Shown one piece after another: positions 35,781 to 44,968 of a stretch of 64,000 nucleotides of DNA. Source of the stretch: Phycisphaerales bacterium (GTDB lineage: Bacteria > Planctomycetota > Phycisphaerae > UBA1845); NCBI GenBank assembly GCA_013140575.1, contig JABFSN010000058.1, forward strand, positions 1-64,000, read 5' to 3'. Under the pieces are notes generated by a model, which worked only from the letters and a program-made list of their open reading frames with translations, was not told the origin of the DNA and searched no databases. The translations under genes were made by a program, and so were the position numbers. Position 1 is the stretch's first letter. Each line of letters begins with the position of its first letter.

Positions 35781-35948
35781 TCACGCCGGTCGTACATCTA
35801 TGATCTGGATGTTGGGGTAGTTGGCGTAGCGCTGGGCTTCGCGGCGGGCCTCGTCGAGGTCGTCGGCGTAAATGCGGAATTGCCGCACCGGTCCCGGTTT
35901 CTTCTCGCCCGCGATGTGATAACGGAACAGGATGATGTACACGTGCAT
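35781..35948 (-). CDS. Small conserved-looking protein
   Basis: 55 residues, MHVYIILFRYHIAGEKK then RIYADDLDEARREAQRYA and IDVRPA. A beta strand, a helix and a final strand give a small alpha/beta fold. Not recognised. It sits convergently 15 bases from the receiver gene. Confidence 0.5.
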   Translation of the reverse strand: MHVYIILFRYHIAGEKKPGPVRQFRIYADDLDEARREAQRYANYPNIQIIDVRPA

Positions 35949-36122
35949 GCCGTCGTTTCGAATATCACGCGTGACGCCGGACCACCCGGTCGCGTTCCGC
36001 GGGGGTAGGATACCGCATCGCGGCAACCAGGACCAACCAGCCCAATCCCGTCCTTATCGGGCGTCCCCCGCCCGTGTGGGGCGTCACGTTACACAACCGT
36101 TACCGCGCCGGGGTCATTCTGC

Positions 36123-36152
36123 CTCGCCGACGGACTCGCCGACGGACTCGGC
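36123..36152. repeat. Short 12-base tandem repeat
   Basis: The unit ctcgccgacgga is present twice, plus a partial third copy ending ctcggcg. It lies in the gap upstream of the OmpR-type regulator, ahead of a TATGAT/TATAT-rich stretch (36159-36170) that may include a -10 element. Confidence 0.5.
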
Positions 36153-36228
36153 GCGGTGTATGATCCTATATGGGTAATATCGGCATTTCGCGCCGACGGC
36201 GCTGTGGAACGGCCGGGCGTCATTAACC

Positions 36229-36972
36229 ATGCCTACCAGACCGATTGTCGTAATTGAAGACGAGGACGCCATCCGCCGGGGCGTGGTGGATACGCTGAAA
36301 TTCGCCGGATACGACCCGGTCGAGGCGGCCGACGGGGAATCGGGCTTGAACGCGGCCCGGCAGGCGGACGTGCATCTGGTGCTGCTGGACCTGCAACTGC
36401 CGAAAATGGACGGTATGGATGTGCTGATCCATCTGCGGCGCTCGCACCCGACGCTGCCCGTCATCATCCTGACGGCCCGCGGATCGGAGGAGGATCGCGT
36501 CCGGGGATTGAAGCTGGGCGCCGACGATTACGTGGTCAAGCCGTTTTCCGCCAAGGAGCTGCTGGCCCGGGTCGAGGCCGTTCTGCGTCGATCGCCGGAT
36601 CGGCCGCACCCGGTGCAGACCATCGCGTCCAACGGGCGAACGATCGATCTCGAACGGGGCGAGGTCCGATCCGCCGACGGCGAGGTGGCGGCGCTTTCAG
36701 AAATGGAGACGCAGATTCTGCGGTACCTGGCCACCAACCCCGGTCGAACCGTCACCCGCGAGGAATTACTGGCCCGGGTGTGGGGCATCAACGACCGCAG
36801 TCTGGAAACGCGGGCGGTGGACATGCACATCACCCGTCTGCGCAACAAATTGGCCGGCGGCGACGCGCCGGGCGACGTGGAGTGGATCGCGACGGTGCGC
36901 GGCCGGGGGTACAAGCTGGGGTCCGACTTGACCGTGAATCGCCGCGCCGAGCCGCGGGAGGATGATACGTGA
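36229..36972 (+). CDS. OmpR/PhoB-family response regulator
   Basis: Receiver domain (IVVIEDEDAIRRGVV with acidic pocket; phospho-acceptor Asp in VLLDLQLPKMDGMDV; Lys in DYVVKPF) plus a C-terminal winged helix (TREELLARVWG...VDMHITRLRNKL). 247 residues. Its stop overlaps the histidine kinase start, so the two form a two-component pair. Confidence 0.93.
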   Translation: MPTRPIVVIEDEDAIRRGVVDTLKFAGYDPVEAADGESGLNAARQADVHLVLLDLQLPKMDGMDVLIHLRRSHPTLPVIILTARGSEEDRVRGLKLGADDYVVKPFSAKELLARVEAVLRRSPDRPHPVQTIASNGRTIDLERGEVRSADGEVAALSEMETQILRYLATNPGRTVTREELLARVWGINDRSLETRAVDMHITRLRNKLAGGDAPGDVEWIATVRGRGYKLGSDLTVNRRAEPREDDT

Positions 36973-38783
36973 CCTATTCAAGCCGCCATACCCGCACGGC
37001 GCTCGTCGCCTACCTATTGCTGGCTGTTTTAATCATCGGCGGAGCGGCATGGGGGACGTACGCGACGCTGGAACTGGACGAGCGCACGCGTTTGGACCAG
37101 TCCAACGCGGCCGTCCGCGCGGCGCTGGCCCGCATCGATTGGTATTTGATGCCCACGGTGGCGCGGGAGGCGGGCCGGGAATACTGGGAATACAACCCGT
37201 GTGCGGCGATCGACGACGCGGAAGCGGAGACCGAACGATTCCGGCGATTGGGCGGGGACATGCCGCGGTGGATCAAGCTGCATTTCCAGGTCTCGCCGGG
37301 CAACCAATGGCAGAGCCCGCAGGTGCCGGACGACTGGTGTCCGACGGTGAGTCCATCGTACGACCCGTTCCAAATCGCCCAGCGGCGGGAACTGTTGCAG
37401 TCGTTGCGCAGCACGTGCGTGTCGTACGAAGTGCTGGCCGGAAAAGTGGCGACGGCCGAGCGGATCAATCGGCAGTACGAGTGTCTGGCCACCGGAGTGC
37501 AGGATTACTCGCCGGGTGAAGACGTTCGGGCCGGCGACGTTAAGCAGGAGGAGTGTCTGGACGCGGGCGGTCACTGGACCAGGACGCAAGTCGCGCTGGT
37601 GCCGAAGGAGAAGTGCGACCCCGTGGACGTGGCGCTCACCAATCTGGGCCAGGCGGTGGAGGATTCGGACGCGACCGGGCGGGTCGAGGTAACGCCGTCG
37701 ATCATGACGCCGGTGTGGCTGGATTGCGTCGGGCATCAGTCGCACCGCCTGGCGTTCGTGCGGACGGCCGACGTGGACGGCACGCCGTTTTTTCAGGGGT
37801 TCCTGGTCGATTGGGATGTGCTGCGGTCCGACCTGCTGGCACTGGTGCACGATATCCTGCCCGACGCCGAGTTGGTGCCCGTCGAGGACACCAACGACGA
37901 CGCGATCAACCGTCCCATCGTCATGCCCAGCGCGGCATTGAAGGCCCGATGGCCGATCAACGTTTCATCCACCCATCTGCTGGTCGGCGCGGCGTGGCTG
38001 GCGGTTCTGGCCATTCTAGGCGGCGTGGGGATGGGAATCCGCAACGTGCTGGTGTTGGCCGAGCGGCGTACGCAGTTCGCCTACGCGGTCACGCACGAAT
38101 TGCGGACGCCGTTGACCACGCTGCGGTTGTACACGGACATGCTGGCGTCGGGACTGGTCGCCGCGGCCGACCTGCCGACCTACCTGAAAACGTTGAACCA
38201 GGAGGCCGAGCGCCTGGCCGACATGGTCAACGGCGTTCTGGAATACGCCCGGGTGGAAAATCGCGCCGTCCGCCTGGCCGTGAAGTCCATGTCGGTAGGC
38301 GACGTACTGGAATCGGTGCGTTCGCACTGCGCGCCGGCCTGCGATCGTGCGGGCAAAAAGTTGATCGTCGACGTGAACGGACTGGGCACGTCGACCATCA
38401 CCACCGACCCGCAATTGTTGCGGCAGGTGTTGTCCAACCTGATCGACAACGCGTGCAAACACACCGGCGGCGCCGAGGATCCCACGATCATCCTGCGCGC
38501 CGAGGCCGCGCACGGCGACCGCGTGGCCATCGACATCGAGGACCATGGACCCGGGATCCCGTCCGGCGACAAACACGCGATTTTCAAACCGTTCCGGCGC
38601 GGGACGCGGGCATCGGCGAATGGATCGGGGGGGATCGGGTTGGGGTTGGCGCTGGCGAGAAGCTGGTGCCGGTTGCTGGGGGGGAGCCTCGATCTGGTCG
38701 GAAGCGGCAACGGAAGGGGGACGTGTTTTCGGTTGACCGTGCCACGTCGAATCCCGAACGCGTCCGCCGTCGGCGACCGCTAA
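36969..38783 (+). CDS. Sensor histidine kinase with large Cys-containing sensor
   Basis: Begins with GTG 36969 inside GTGA, overlapping the regulator stop. One membrane helix (~9-30), a large extracytoplasmic sensor of about 300 residues with several Cys (YNPCAAIDD, DWCPTV, EKCDPV, LDCVGHQSH), a second helix (~340-360), HisKA (AVTHELRTPLTTLRL) and HATPase (LIDNACKHTGG, DHGPGIPSGD, GIGLGLAL). 604 residues. The sensor is not recognised; the Cys suggest disulfides or metal/redox sensing. It overlaps the convergent CTERM-like gene by 4 bases. Confidence 0.9.
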   Translation: MTYSSRHTRTALVAYLLLAVLIIGGAAWGTYATLELDERTRLDQSNAAVRAALARIDWYLMPTVAREAGREYWEYNPCAAIDDAEAETERFRRLGGDMPRWIKLHFQVSPGNQWQSPQVPDDWCPTVSPSYDPFQIAQRRELLQSLRSTCVSYEVLAGKVATAERINRQYECLATGVQDYSPGEDVRAGDVKQEECLDAGGHWTRTQVALVPKEKCDPVDVALTNLGQAVEDSDATGRVEVTPSIMTPVWLDCVGHQSHRLAFVRTADVDGTPFFQGFLVDWDVLRSDLLALVHDILPDAELVPVEDTNDDAINRPIVMPSAALKARWPINVSSTHLLVGAAWLAVLAILGGVGMGIRNVLVLAERRTQFAYAVTHELRTPLTTLRLYTDMLASGLVAAADLPTYLKTLNQEAERLADMVNGVLEYARVENRAVRLAVKSMSVGDVLESVRSHCAPACDRAGKKLIVDVNGLGTSTITTDPQLLRQVLSNLIDNACKHTGGAEDPTIILRAEAAHGDRVAIDIEDHGPGIPSGDKHAIFKPFRRGTRASANGSGGIGLGLALARSWCRLLGGSLDLVGSGNGRGTCFRLTVPRRIPNASAVGDR

Positions 38784-39661
38784 AAAACCGAATCGACTCG
38801 TCGTTCATGCCCAGCGTCATTCGACTGACCTATCAGCGCCGTTCCAGCAGCGCACATGATCGCGAGGGCGATCAATGCGCTCCATTCGCCGGCGGTGGGA
38901 AGCGACGGGCCGGCCGGCTGGGCGCTGAGCCGAACGTCGTCGAAATCGACCTCGATGCCGGGGTCGGCGGGCGTGTCGATCATGTTCAAATTGATCAACC
39001 GCACCTCGAGCGGCTGCCCCAACTGCGGATGCCCGCCGCCGATGGTGGTCTGGACCGTGGTCAACCGGAATTCGGCTTCCGGAATGGCGCCGGCCAGCGA
39101 ATTGTCATCTTGGGCGATGACCACGCCGCCCGCGAGCAGTTGCACCTGGTAGCCGGGGAAACCGTCGAGATCAAAAAAACCGAAAACGTCGCACGGCGGT
39201 AGACCGGTGCCCGATGCGATGTTGCCGACCTGCACGGAAAGCGTGTAGGTCGTGTTGGCCTGCAACACGTCGCCGAGCACCTGCGTGATGCCGACGGGAC
39301 CGGCCTCGAATTCCGTGGATAGAAACGTCAGCGCGGCGTTGCTGCCTTCCGGTGCGCCGGAAACGAAGAACGGCGTTCCCGTCGGATTCACCACGCCGAC
39401 GAACTCGCCGCCGCCGAGCAGGCCGTTGGGGTCGTACGCCGTCCACAGGTTCGGCGTGAAGACGGGGAAACAACCAGGATCGACCAGGTCGATTTCGAAA
39501 CCGGGGTTGGCGATGGCGATCGATTCCCCGGAAACCCGGGGAAGCGTTGCGGCCGGTTTCGAATCGCCGTCGGCGCGAACGACCGTCGCGGCGATTAGGG
39601 ACGCAGCAAGTACGAGCGGGTTGGTTGCTGATCGGAGCCTGTATTTGCATTCGCCGTGCAT
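38780..39661 (-). CDS. Surface protein with IPTL/PEP-CTERM-like sorting signal
   Basis: 293 residues. A signal peptide (SATNPLVLAASLIAATVVRA) is followed by a body rich in beta strands (NPGFEIDLVDPGCFPVFTP..., TTYTLSVQVGNI) resembling the carbohydrate-binding-like domain often found in PEP-CTERM proteins. The C-terminus LPTAGEWSALIALAIMCAAG then a polar/basic end resembles the IPTL-CTERM signal processed by exosortase-like enzymes. A strong ribosome site (AAGGAGG) supports ATG 39661. No exosortase gene is visible here. Confidence 0.72.
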   Translation of the reverse strand: MHGECKYRLRSATNPLVLAASLIAATVVRADGDSKPAATLPRVSGESIAIANPGFEIDLVDPGCFPVFTPNLWTAYDPNGLLGGGEFVGVVNPTGTPFFVSGAPEGSNAALTFLSTEFEAGPVGITQVLGDVLQANTTYTLSVQVGNIASGTGLPPCDVFGFFDLDGFPGYQVQLLAGGVVIAQDDNSLAGAIPEAEFRLTTVQTTIGGGHPQLGQPLEVRLINLNMIDTPADPGIEVDFDDVRLSAQPAGPSLPTAGEWSALIALAIMCAAGTALIGQSNDAGHERRVDSVF

Positions 39662-39768
39662 GACGTTCCTCCTTCCGAACGGTGTCCGGGCGGCCACAAG
39701 CCGATGATAACGGGGGCGATGCAGCCGGTGCAATCGCAGTCGCCAACGTCCGCGCCCATAGTGGGACG

Positions 39769-40248
39769 TCAACGTTTGCCGAGATCGCCGCCGCATTGCA
39801 CGCAGCGGATTCTCCCGTCGACGACGGTGCTCGGCACCAATCGACCGCGGCAGGTGGTGGAATCGCAGCGCATGGCCTGTTGCCCCGAAATCTGATGGCA
39901 CGTGGGGCATTCAACCGGGAAGCCCGTGAACCTGTATTTGCGTTCAATCATGAAGTGGTGCCAGCACCCCTGATTGGTGCAGATGACCTGGAAGTTGGCC
40001 GTCGTCGCCCGCGGGACGACTTCCTTCGGTGACGGCTGAATCAGCCCGATGGTCGTGCGGATCACCAGAATCCCGATTACGCTGGCGACGATATAGACGG
40101 CGTAGCGGACGGCCGGCGTCTGCCAGATCAGCGCCGGTTCCTGTTTGGCGGCGTTGATCCATTCGTTGAATTGGTGACGGGCGATTTCGCGGCGCTCGCG
40201 GGCCGTTTCGCGGAATTCAGACCAGCGATTTCGATCAGGTAAGGGCAT
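39769..40248 (-). CDS. Membrane-anchored zinc-ribbon protein
   Basis: 159 residues. One membrane helix (~47-66) precedes a cysteine-rich region with CTNQGCWHH, CPTCH, CDSTTC and CVQCGGDL, likely two or three zinc-binding ribbons. Basic N-terminal side. No catalytic motif seen. The track start at 40254 is TTG; ATG 40248 is preferred. Confidence 0.6.
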   Translation of the reverse strand: MPLPDRNRWSEFRETARERREIARHQFNEWINAAKQEPALIWQTPAVRYAVYIVASVIGILVIRTTIGLIQPSPKEVVPRATTANFQVICTNQGCWHHFMIERKYRFTGFPVECPTCHQISGQQAMRCDSTTCRGRLVPSTVVDGRIRCVQCGGDLGKR

Positions 40249-40308
40249 TTCCAACCACTGTAATGGATTCGCGGCGATTGCAAAGCGACAATTCGGCGAC
40301 GACGGCGA

Positions 40309-40980
40309 TCATGTGATTTCGAAGAGCGTGTGGATCCGAAGTTGGGGTTCGCCGCCCGGCGCGGTCGGCACGTCGCCATACAGCGCATCGGGTCGGACGA
40401 TCTGAATGGTCCGCCAGCCCAATTGATTGGGTCCGACGAAATCCTTGCCGGGATTGTCACCCACGTAGGTGCAGTCGGCCGCGGCGGCGCCCAGGCAGCG
40501 GGACATTTCTTCAAAAGCGCGGGCGTGCGGCTTGCGGAATTCGATGCCCCAATCGTCGGTTACGATGATGTGGTCCAGTCGGTCGCGCAAGCGCAGCGTG
40601 TCGATCTTGCCGTGTTGGGCGACAGGGCGGCCGTCGGTGATTAGGCCGAGTCGGCATGTGGCCCGCAACCGCCGTAGCGTGTGATCGACATCGCCGTACG
40701 GGGTCATGGTCGGTTGATGGCGGCGATACGTTTCAACCATTTCGGAGGTTGTGCGGTCGGGATTCGGCAAACCACGTTCGGCCGCCAGACGGTTAAACAC
40801 CAGCCGTCGGTCAACGGCGTCGAAAAGTTCCATCATTCGCCGGACGGATGCGGTCGGATCGCCGAGCTGAACCGCGAACGCGCGGGCGACGGCCGTGAAA
40901 CCGCTGATGACGTAGGCGCGTTCGGGATACAGCGTGTCGTCGAGGTCGAACACGATCGCCCGCTGCTTGATTCCATTCAT
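40309..40980 (-). CDS. HAD-superfamily hydrolase
   Basis: 223 residues with haloacid dehalogenase motifs: I VFDLDDTLYPE, II LITDGRP, III/IV FRKPHARAFEEM and YVGDNPGKDFVGP. ATG 40980 overlaps the stop of the ATP-grasp gene upstream (ATGA), so the two are coupled. The substrate is unknown; small-molecule phosphatase activity is likely. Confidence 0.85.
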   Translation of the reverse strand: MNGIKQRAIVFDLDDTLYPERAYVISGFTAVARAFAVQLGDPTASVRRMMELFDAVDRRLVFNRLAAERGLPNPDRTTSEMVETYRRHQPTMTPYGDVDHTLRRLRATCRLGLITDGRPVAQHGKIDTLRLRDRLDHIIVTDDWGIEFRKPHARAFEEMSRCLGAAAADCTYVGDNPGKDFVGPNQLGWRTIQIVRPDALYGDVPTAPGGEPQLRIHTLFEIT

Positions 40981-42017
40981 GGCCGCCGCCGATTCTCCAA
41001 TTCCACGAAGACGGACTGATCGTAACGCAGCATGGCCAGGCCGTCCTCGAACGCGAGCGGGTCGATCCTGACGTCGCGGCCGAGGTGTTCGGCGAGAAGC
41101 CATCGGGGGAAATCGGCGCCGGCGCGAATCGCCAGCGGGGCGCCCCCGCCGAAACGCGGGTTGATTTCAATGACGCGAACGCGACCGTCGGGCGACGCGA
41201 TGCACTGAACGGTGACCACGCCACGACAGTCGCGCAGCCCGCGAGCGACGCGCATGGCGAGTTCGATGATCCGCGGATCGCGAACGGTGACGCCCTTCGC
41301 GACCTCGCCGGACCGGATTTCCAGCCGTTTGCGCGGTACGGCGCAGCGCGGGATGCCGTTCATTCCCGTGTACACGTCGATCGTGTATTCCTCGCCGTCG
41401 ACGAATTCCTGAACAATGGGGTCGGTCACCCGCCGGCCGAGAACAGTCAGTTCCCGCGCGTTGTCGATCCGGTAGTTTCCCTGTCCGGCGCTGCCGCGGC
41501 GCGGTTTCATGTAATAAGGGAAGTGGTGACGGCGCAGTCGTCGAACGGCTGAAAGAGGCCACGTGTCGGGGGTGTCGATCCCCAGCGCGGCAAGCGTTTT
41601 GTGCGTCAGGAGCTTGTCACGGCAAATCTCGACGACCCGTGGCGACGAAACAAGGACGTTACATCCGTGGGCTGCGAATCGACGGCGGTTTTTCGCCCAA
41701 AATGGCAGCTCGATGTCGAGCAGCGGAAAAATCAGCCCGATGCGGTGCGCCTGAACAATGGTCAGCATCGCGTTGCGGCACGCCGGATCGTTGATCGGCG
41801 GGACGATGTGCGCGCGATCGACATGGTGCATGGCCGGGGCGGACATGCCGAGATCGGCCCCGTGGACCACCAGATTCAATCCAAGTTTCCGAGCCGCGCG
41901 ACGGAACGCGTCGATCAATTCCACGCGTCGGCCGACGCAACTGAATAACACGTGGACGGTCTGGCGTTGGGTCGCCCGCGGTTTACTGCTGGGGCGGGCG
42001 GCGGGACGTTTGGCCAT
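40977..42017 (-). CDS. ATP-grasp ligase, CarB/PylC-like
   Basis: 346 residues with an ATP-grasp fold. The nucleotide region KPRRGSAGQGNYRID, PIVQEFVDGEEYTIDVY and the metal-binding VIEINPRFGGGAPLA are clear. The first ~100 residues form a pre-ATP-grasp Rossmann-like domain (VLFSCVGRRVELIDAF). It is a short carbamoyl-phosphate-synthase-like ligase. It is coupled to the HAD hydrolase, a pairing known from some polysaccharide and small-molecule clusters; the substrate cannot be read. Confidence 0.85.
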   Translation of the reverse strand: MAKRPAARPSSKPRATQRQTVHVLFSCVGRRVELIDAFRRAARKLGLNLVVHGADLGMSAPAMHHVDRAHIVPPINDPACRNAMLTIVQAHRIGLIFPLLDIELPFWAKNRRRFAAHGCNVLVSSPRVVEICRDKLLTHKTLAALGIDTPDTWPLSAVRRLRRHHFPYYMKPRRGSAGQGNYRIDNARELTVLGRRVTDPIVQEFVDGEEYTIDVYTGMNGIPRCAVPRKRLEIRSGEVAKGVTVRDPRIIELAMRVARGLRDCRGVVTVQCIASPDGRVRVIEINPRFGGGAPLAIRAGADFPRWLLAEHLGRDVRIDPLAFEDGLAMLRYDQSVFVELENRRRP

Positions 42018-42134
42018 CGTGACGCAATCCTGCGGCGCGGCGCCGCGCAGGGACTATAGCGGGCAACCTCGATTCAATCCACGCACCAACGCCCCGGTTT
42101 CGCCGTGGGGATCGACTATCGACGAGCGGCCGCC

Positions 42135-43391
42135 ATGACTATGCTGTCACGTGTGAACGCGGAGACCATCAGCGTCGGAACCGAGCTGACCTGCGGAATC
42201 ACCGTGGACACGAACGCCGCATGGCTGGCCGCCAAACTGACCGACGCCGGGTTCCATGTTCTGCGGCACACCATCGTGCCCGATCACGAAGGGGACATCC
42301 GCGACGCCGTCCGAGCCGCAGCGGGGCGGGCGACGGTCGTCGTCGTCACCGGCGGGCTGGGGCCGACTGCCGACGATCGAACGCGGCAGGGGCTGGCGTT
42401 GGCGGTCGGGCGACCGCTGGTCGAAGACCCGGCGGCGCTCGCGCATATCCATTCGTTTTTCGAGCGCGTTCAACGCCCGATGGCGGAGTCCAACCGCCTG
42501 CAGGCATTGGTTCCCCGAGGCGCGTCGATGATCGAAAACACCTGTGGCACCGCGCCCGGCATCCGTGCGATGATCGGAAGTTGCACGGTTCACGTGCTGC
42601 CCGGTGTGCCGCGCGAAATGCGGATCATGTTCGATCGTTCGGTCGCGCCGATTCTGCCGGTCGTTGCCGATCGACGATGCGTGGCGACGCGCACGCTGAA
42701 CTGTTTTGGCGCGAGCGAGGCCCACATCGGCGAACAAATCGCCGACCTGATGGCCGCCGGCCGCGAGCCGCTGGTCAACATCACCGCGCACAAGGCGGTC
42801 ATACGCGTACGCATCATCGCGAGTGGTCCGAATCCGGGTGCCGCGAAAACGGCCGCGGACGCCGACGCACAAGAAGTGCACCGCCGATTGGGTCCGCTCG
42901 TTTTCGGCGAGGGTGACACGATGTTGCAGGACGCCGTCGCGACCTTGCTAATTTCCAGGAAGCGAACCATATCGATTGCGGAATCATGCACCGGAGGCTT
43001 GTTATCAAAACGCCTGACCGACGTCCCAGGGTCAAGCGCGTATTTCCTGGGAGGGGTAATTGCGTACGCGGACAATGTGAAATCCACGCTGCTGGCTGTT
43101 TCGGCCAATGTGATCGCGTTGCACGGTGCCGTGTCTGAAGCAATGGCGAAGGAAATGGCGATTGGGTGTAGAAGCATGTTTTTATCGGACCTGTCAGTGA
43201 CAACAACTGGCATCGCGGGGCCCGGCGGCGGAACCCCGGAAAAGCCGGTCGGCCTGGTCTACGTTGGAATTGCATCGGCGCGCGGAGTGGAGGTTCGAAA
43301 ACTACTATTGGGGGACCGCCTGTGCCGGGCCGAGATTCGCGATCGGGCGGTAAAAGCTGCACTAAACATGATACGATTAGAGTTAATGTGA
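42135..43391 (+). CDS. cinA: CinA, nicotinamide mononucleotide deamidase
   Basis: N-terminal MoCF domain (~1-165: ETISVGTELTCG and VVTGGLGPTADDRT) and C-terminal NMN deamidase domain (~265-418: ISIAESCTGGLLSKRLTDVPG and TTTGIAGPGGGTPEKPVGLV). NMN deamidase recycles NMN into NAD synthesis. 418 residues, normal. The C-terminal domain looks less GC-rich and uses different codons than the N-terminal part. Start: ATG 42135 or 42141. Confidence 0.88.
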   Translation: MTMLSRVNAETISVGTELTCGITVDTNAAWLAAKLTDAGFHVLRHTIVPDHEGDIRDAVRAAAGRATVVVVTGGLGPTADDRTRQGLALAVGRPLVEDPAALAHIHSFFERVQRPMAESNRLQALVPRGASMIENTCGTAPGIRAMIGSCTVHVLPGVPREMRIMFDRSVAPILPVVADRRCVATRTLNCFGASEAHIGEQIADLMAAGREPLVNITAHKAVIRVRIIASGPNPGAAKTAADADAQEVHRRLGPLVFGEGDTMLQDAVATLLISRKRTISIAESCTGGLLSKRLTDVPGSSAYFLGGVIAYADNVKSTLLAVSANVIALHGAVSEAMAKEMAIGCRSMFLSDLSVTTTGIAGPGGGTPEKPVGLVYVGIASARGVEVRKLLLGDRLCRAEIRDRAVKAALNMIRLELM

Positions 43392-43597
43392 TAGTTCAAG
43401 GTCATCTCGCCGACGGTGTTAGGTTTGGAACGTGTTGTAGGGGTTGATTGCGGGTTGTGGAGACCGGCCGTAGGATGGGGAGGCTCCATCCGGCGGGCCG
43501 GGTGGACGTTTTGAGTGGGCCGATTTTTGAGGGTGCCGTCGTTGGTGAATTGCCGTTAGATGACGGTAGGCGCGGACCGGCTTTTTTTTGGCATTTC

Positions 43598-44173
43598 ATG
43601 CGTGAATATTTTCACAATGTCTACATGACGCTGCGGACGATCCTGATCGGGATGCGGATCACGCTGAAGTACTGCTTCGCGCGGACGATCACGCTGCAAT
43701 ATCCGGATGTGGCGCCGGCGTTGCAGCCGCGGTACCGCGGGTTTCATTTTTTCGAGATCGAAAAGTGCATTGCGTGCGACCTGTGCGCCAAGGCGTGTCC
43801 GGTGGATTGTATCTACATAGAAAAAACGGGCGCTCGGAAGATTGAAAAATCGTCGGGCATCGCCAAGGGCGGGGCGCTCACCCGCTATGCGATCGATTAT
43901 TCGAAGTGCATGTTTTGCGCGTTGTGCGTGGATCCGTGTCCGACGGACTGCATCCACATGGGGAATGTACACGATCTGTCGGGTTACAACCGCGAGAGCA
44001 TGACCGTTGAATTTACCGAGCTGGCCACGAGGGGATTGCAGACACCGCAGCCGTTGTGGATGCAGAAGGAAAAGCTGCCGGCGTGGGCGGCGGATACGAA
44101 GCGGAAGTGGGTGGAGCGCGGTGAGCCGCTGCGCGAGGAGATGTTGAAGGCGCTGGAGGAGCAGCCGGCGTGA
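43598..44173 (+). CDS. nuoI: NADH-quinone oxidoreductase subunit I
   Basis: Ferredoxin-like arm subunit of complex I carrying two [4Fe-4S] clusters: CIACDLCAKACPVDCI and CMFCALCVDPCPTDCI. The N-terminal amphipathic helices (MTLRTILIGMRITLKYCF) link to the membrane arm. The gene opens the cluster, out of the usual order. ATG 43598 or 43625; the frame extends upstream to 43448 without family sequence. Confidence 0.93.
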   Translation: MREYFHNVYMTLRTILIGMRITLKYCFARTITLQYPDVAPALQPRYRGFHFFEIEKCIACDLCAKACPVDCIYIEKTGARKIEKSSGIAKGGALTRYAIDYSKCMFCALCVDPCPTDCIHMGNVHDLSGYNRESMTVEFTELATRGLQTPQPLWMQKEKLPAWAADTKRKWVERGEPLREEMLKALEEQPA

Positions 44174-44220
44174 TGATCGGTCGTGGATTCGATTCAGATC
44201 GTGCGGTGACGTTTTGGCGA

Positions 44221-44315
44221 GCCGGTCTGCCGCCCCGCTGGGGCTTCGATGTCGGCGGAGATGGCACCGGGGGCTGACGCCCCCGGCTATTGACTGTCGC
44301 CCCTTCGGGGCTGGC
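44221..44315. repeat. Palindromic dispersed repeat upstream of nuoA
   Basis: Three GC-rich hairpins: gccccgctggggc, ccgggggctgacgcccccgg (44267-44286, perfect) and gccccttcggggc. A second copy at 55399-55497 has the same central palindrome and the same order, with compensatory changes in the outer hairpins (gcccctacggggc, gcccctccggggc). In this copy it is noncoding, between nuoI and nuoA. Confidence 0.8.
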
Positions 44316-44377
44316 ATCCGCGGAGGGCGGTTCGAGGGGCGGAACGAGATCGTCGGCGAGTTGGGTGACGGGTTTCG

Positions 44378-44875
44378 ATGGACGTGGAGCAGGACATGCT
44401 GGCGCAGGTGGTGCGGGGGGAGACGAACATCGAGCTGGTGATCGGCGTGCTGCTGTTCATCATCGCTGGTTTTTTCATGGCGTTCTCGGCGCTGGTGGTC
44501 GGGCGATTTGTGCGGCCCACGATTCGGCACCCGGAGAAGGCGGCGGTGTACGAGTGCGGCGAGCCGGCCGTCGGGGAGAGCTGGGTGCAGTTCGATCTGC
44601 GGTTCTACGTGGTGGCGCTGCTGTTCATCATATTCGACGTGGAGATTGCGTTGTTCTGGCCGTGGGCGGTGGTGTTCGGATCGGCGGACGCGGCGACGGC
44701 GGGGGGCAGGGCGATCAAGACGGTGGCGTTGTACGACATGTTGTTCTTTTTCGGCGTGGTGGTGGTCGGGTTCCTGTATCTGTGGCGGTTCGGCTATCTG
44801 GACTGGGTGAAGGCGGCGACCGGGCAGTCGCGGCGTCGGAGCGCGGTGTCGGAAACGACGGCGGCGGCAGTCTGA
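44378..44875 (+). CDS. nuoA: NADH-quinone oxidoreductase subunit A
   Basis: Small membrane subunit with three helices. The conserved loop KAAVYECGEPAVGESWVQFD with its Cys, then LRFYVVALLFIIFDVEIALF, are diagnostic. 165 residues; the C-terminal tail is extended (SRRRSAVSETTAAAV). Confidence 0.95.
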   Translation: MDVEQDMLAQVVRGETNIELVIGVLLFIIAGFFMAFSALVVGRFVRPTIRHPEKAAVYECGEPAVGESWVQFDLRFYVVALLFIIFDVEIALFWPWAVVFGSADAATAGGRAIKTVALYDMLFFFGVVVVGFLYLWRFGYLDWVKAATGQSRRRSAVSETTAAAV

Positions 44876-44968
44876 GCGTTTCGAGAGCGTGATTTGATGA
44901 CCAACGGTACAGCAGACGTGAAAACGCACCGGCAGACGAGGATCGAGGCATCCGCAGGAGCGTGAGAT

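Noticed and set aside
36123-36170. Promoter before the OmpR-type regulator
   Set aside because: TATGAT is present but no acceptable -35 box at normal spacing.
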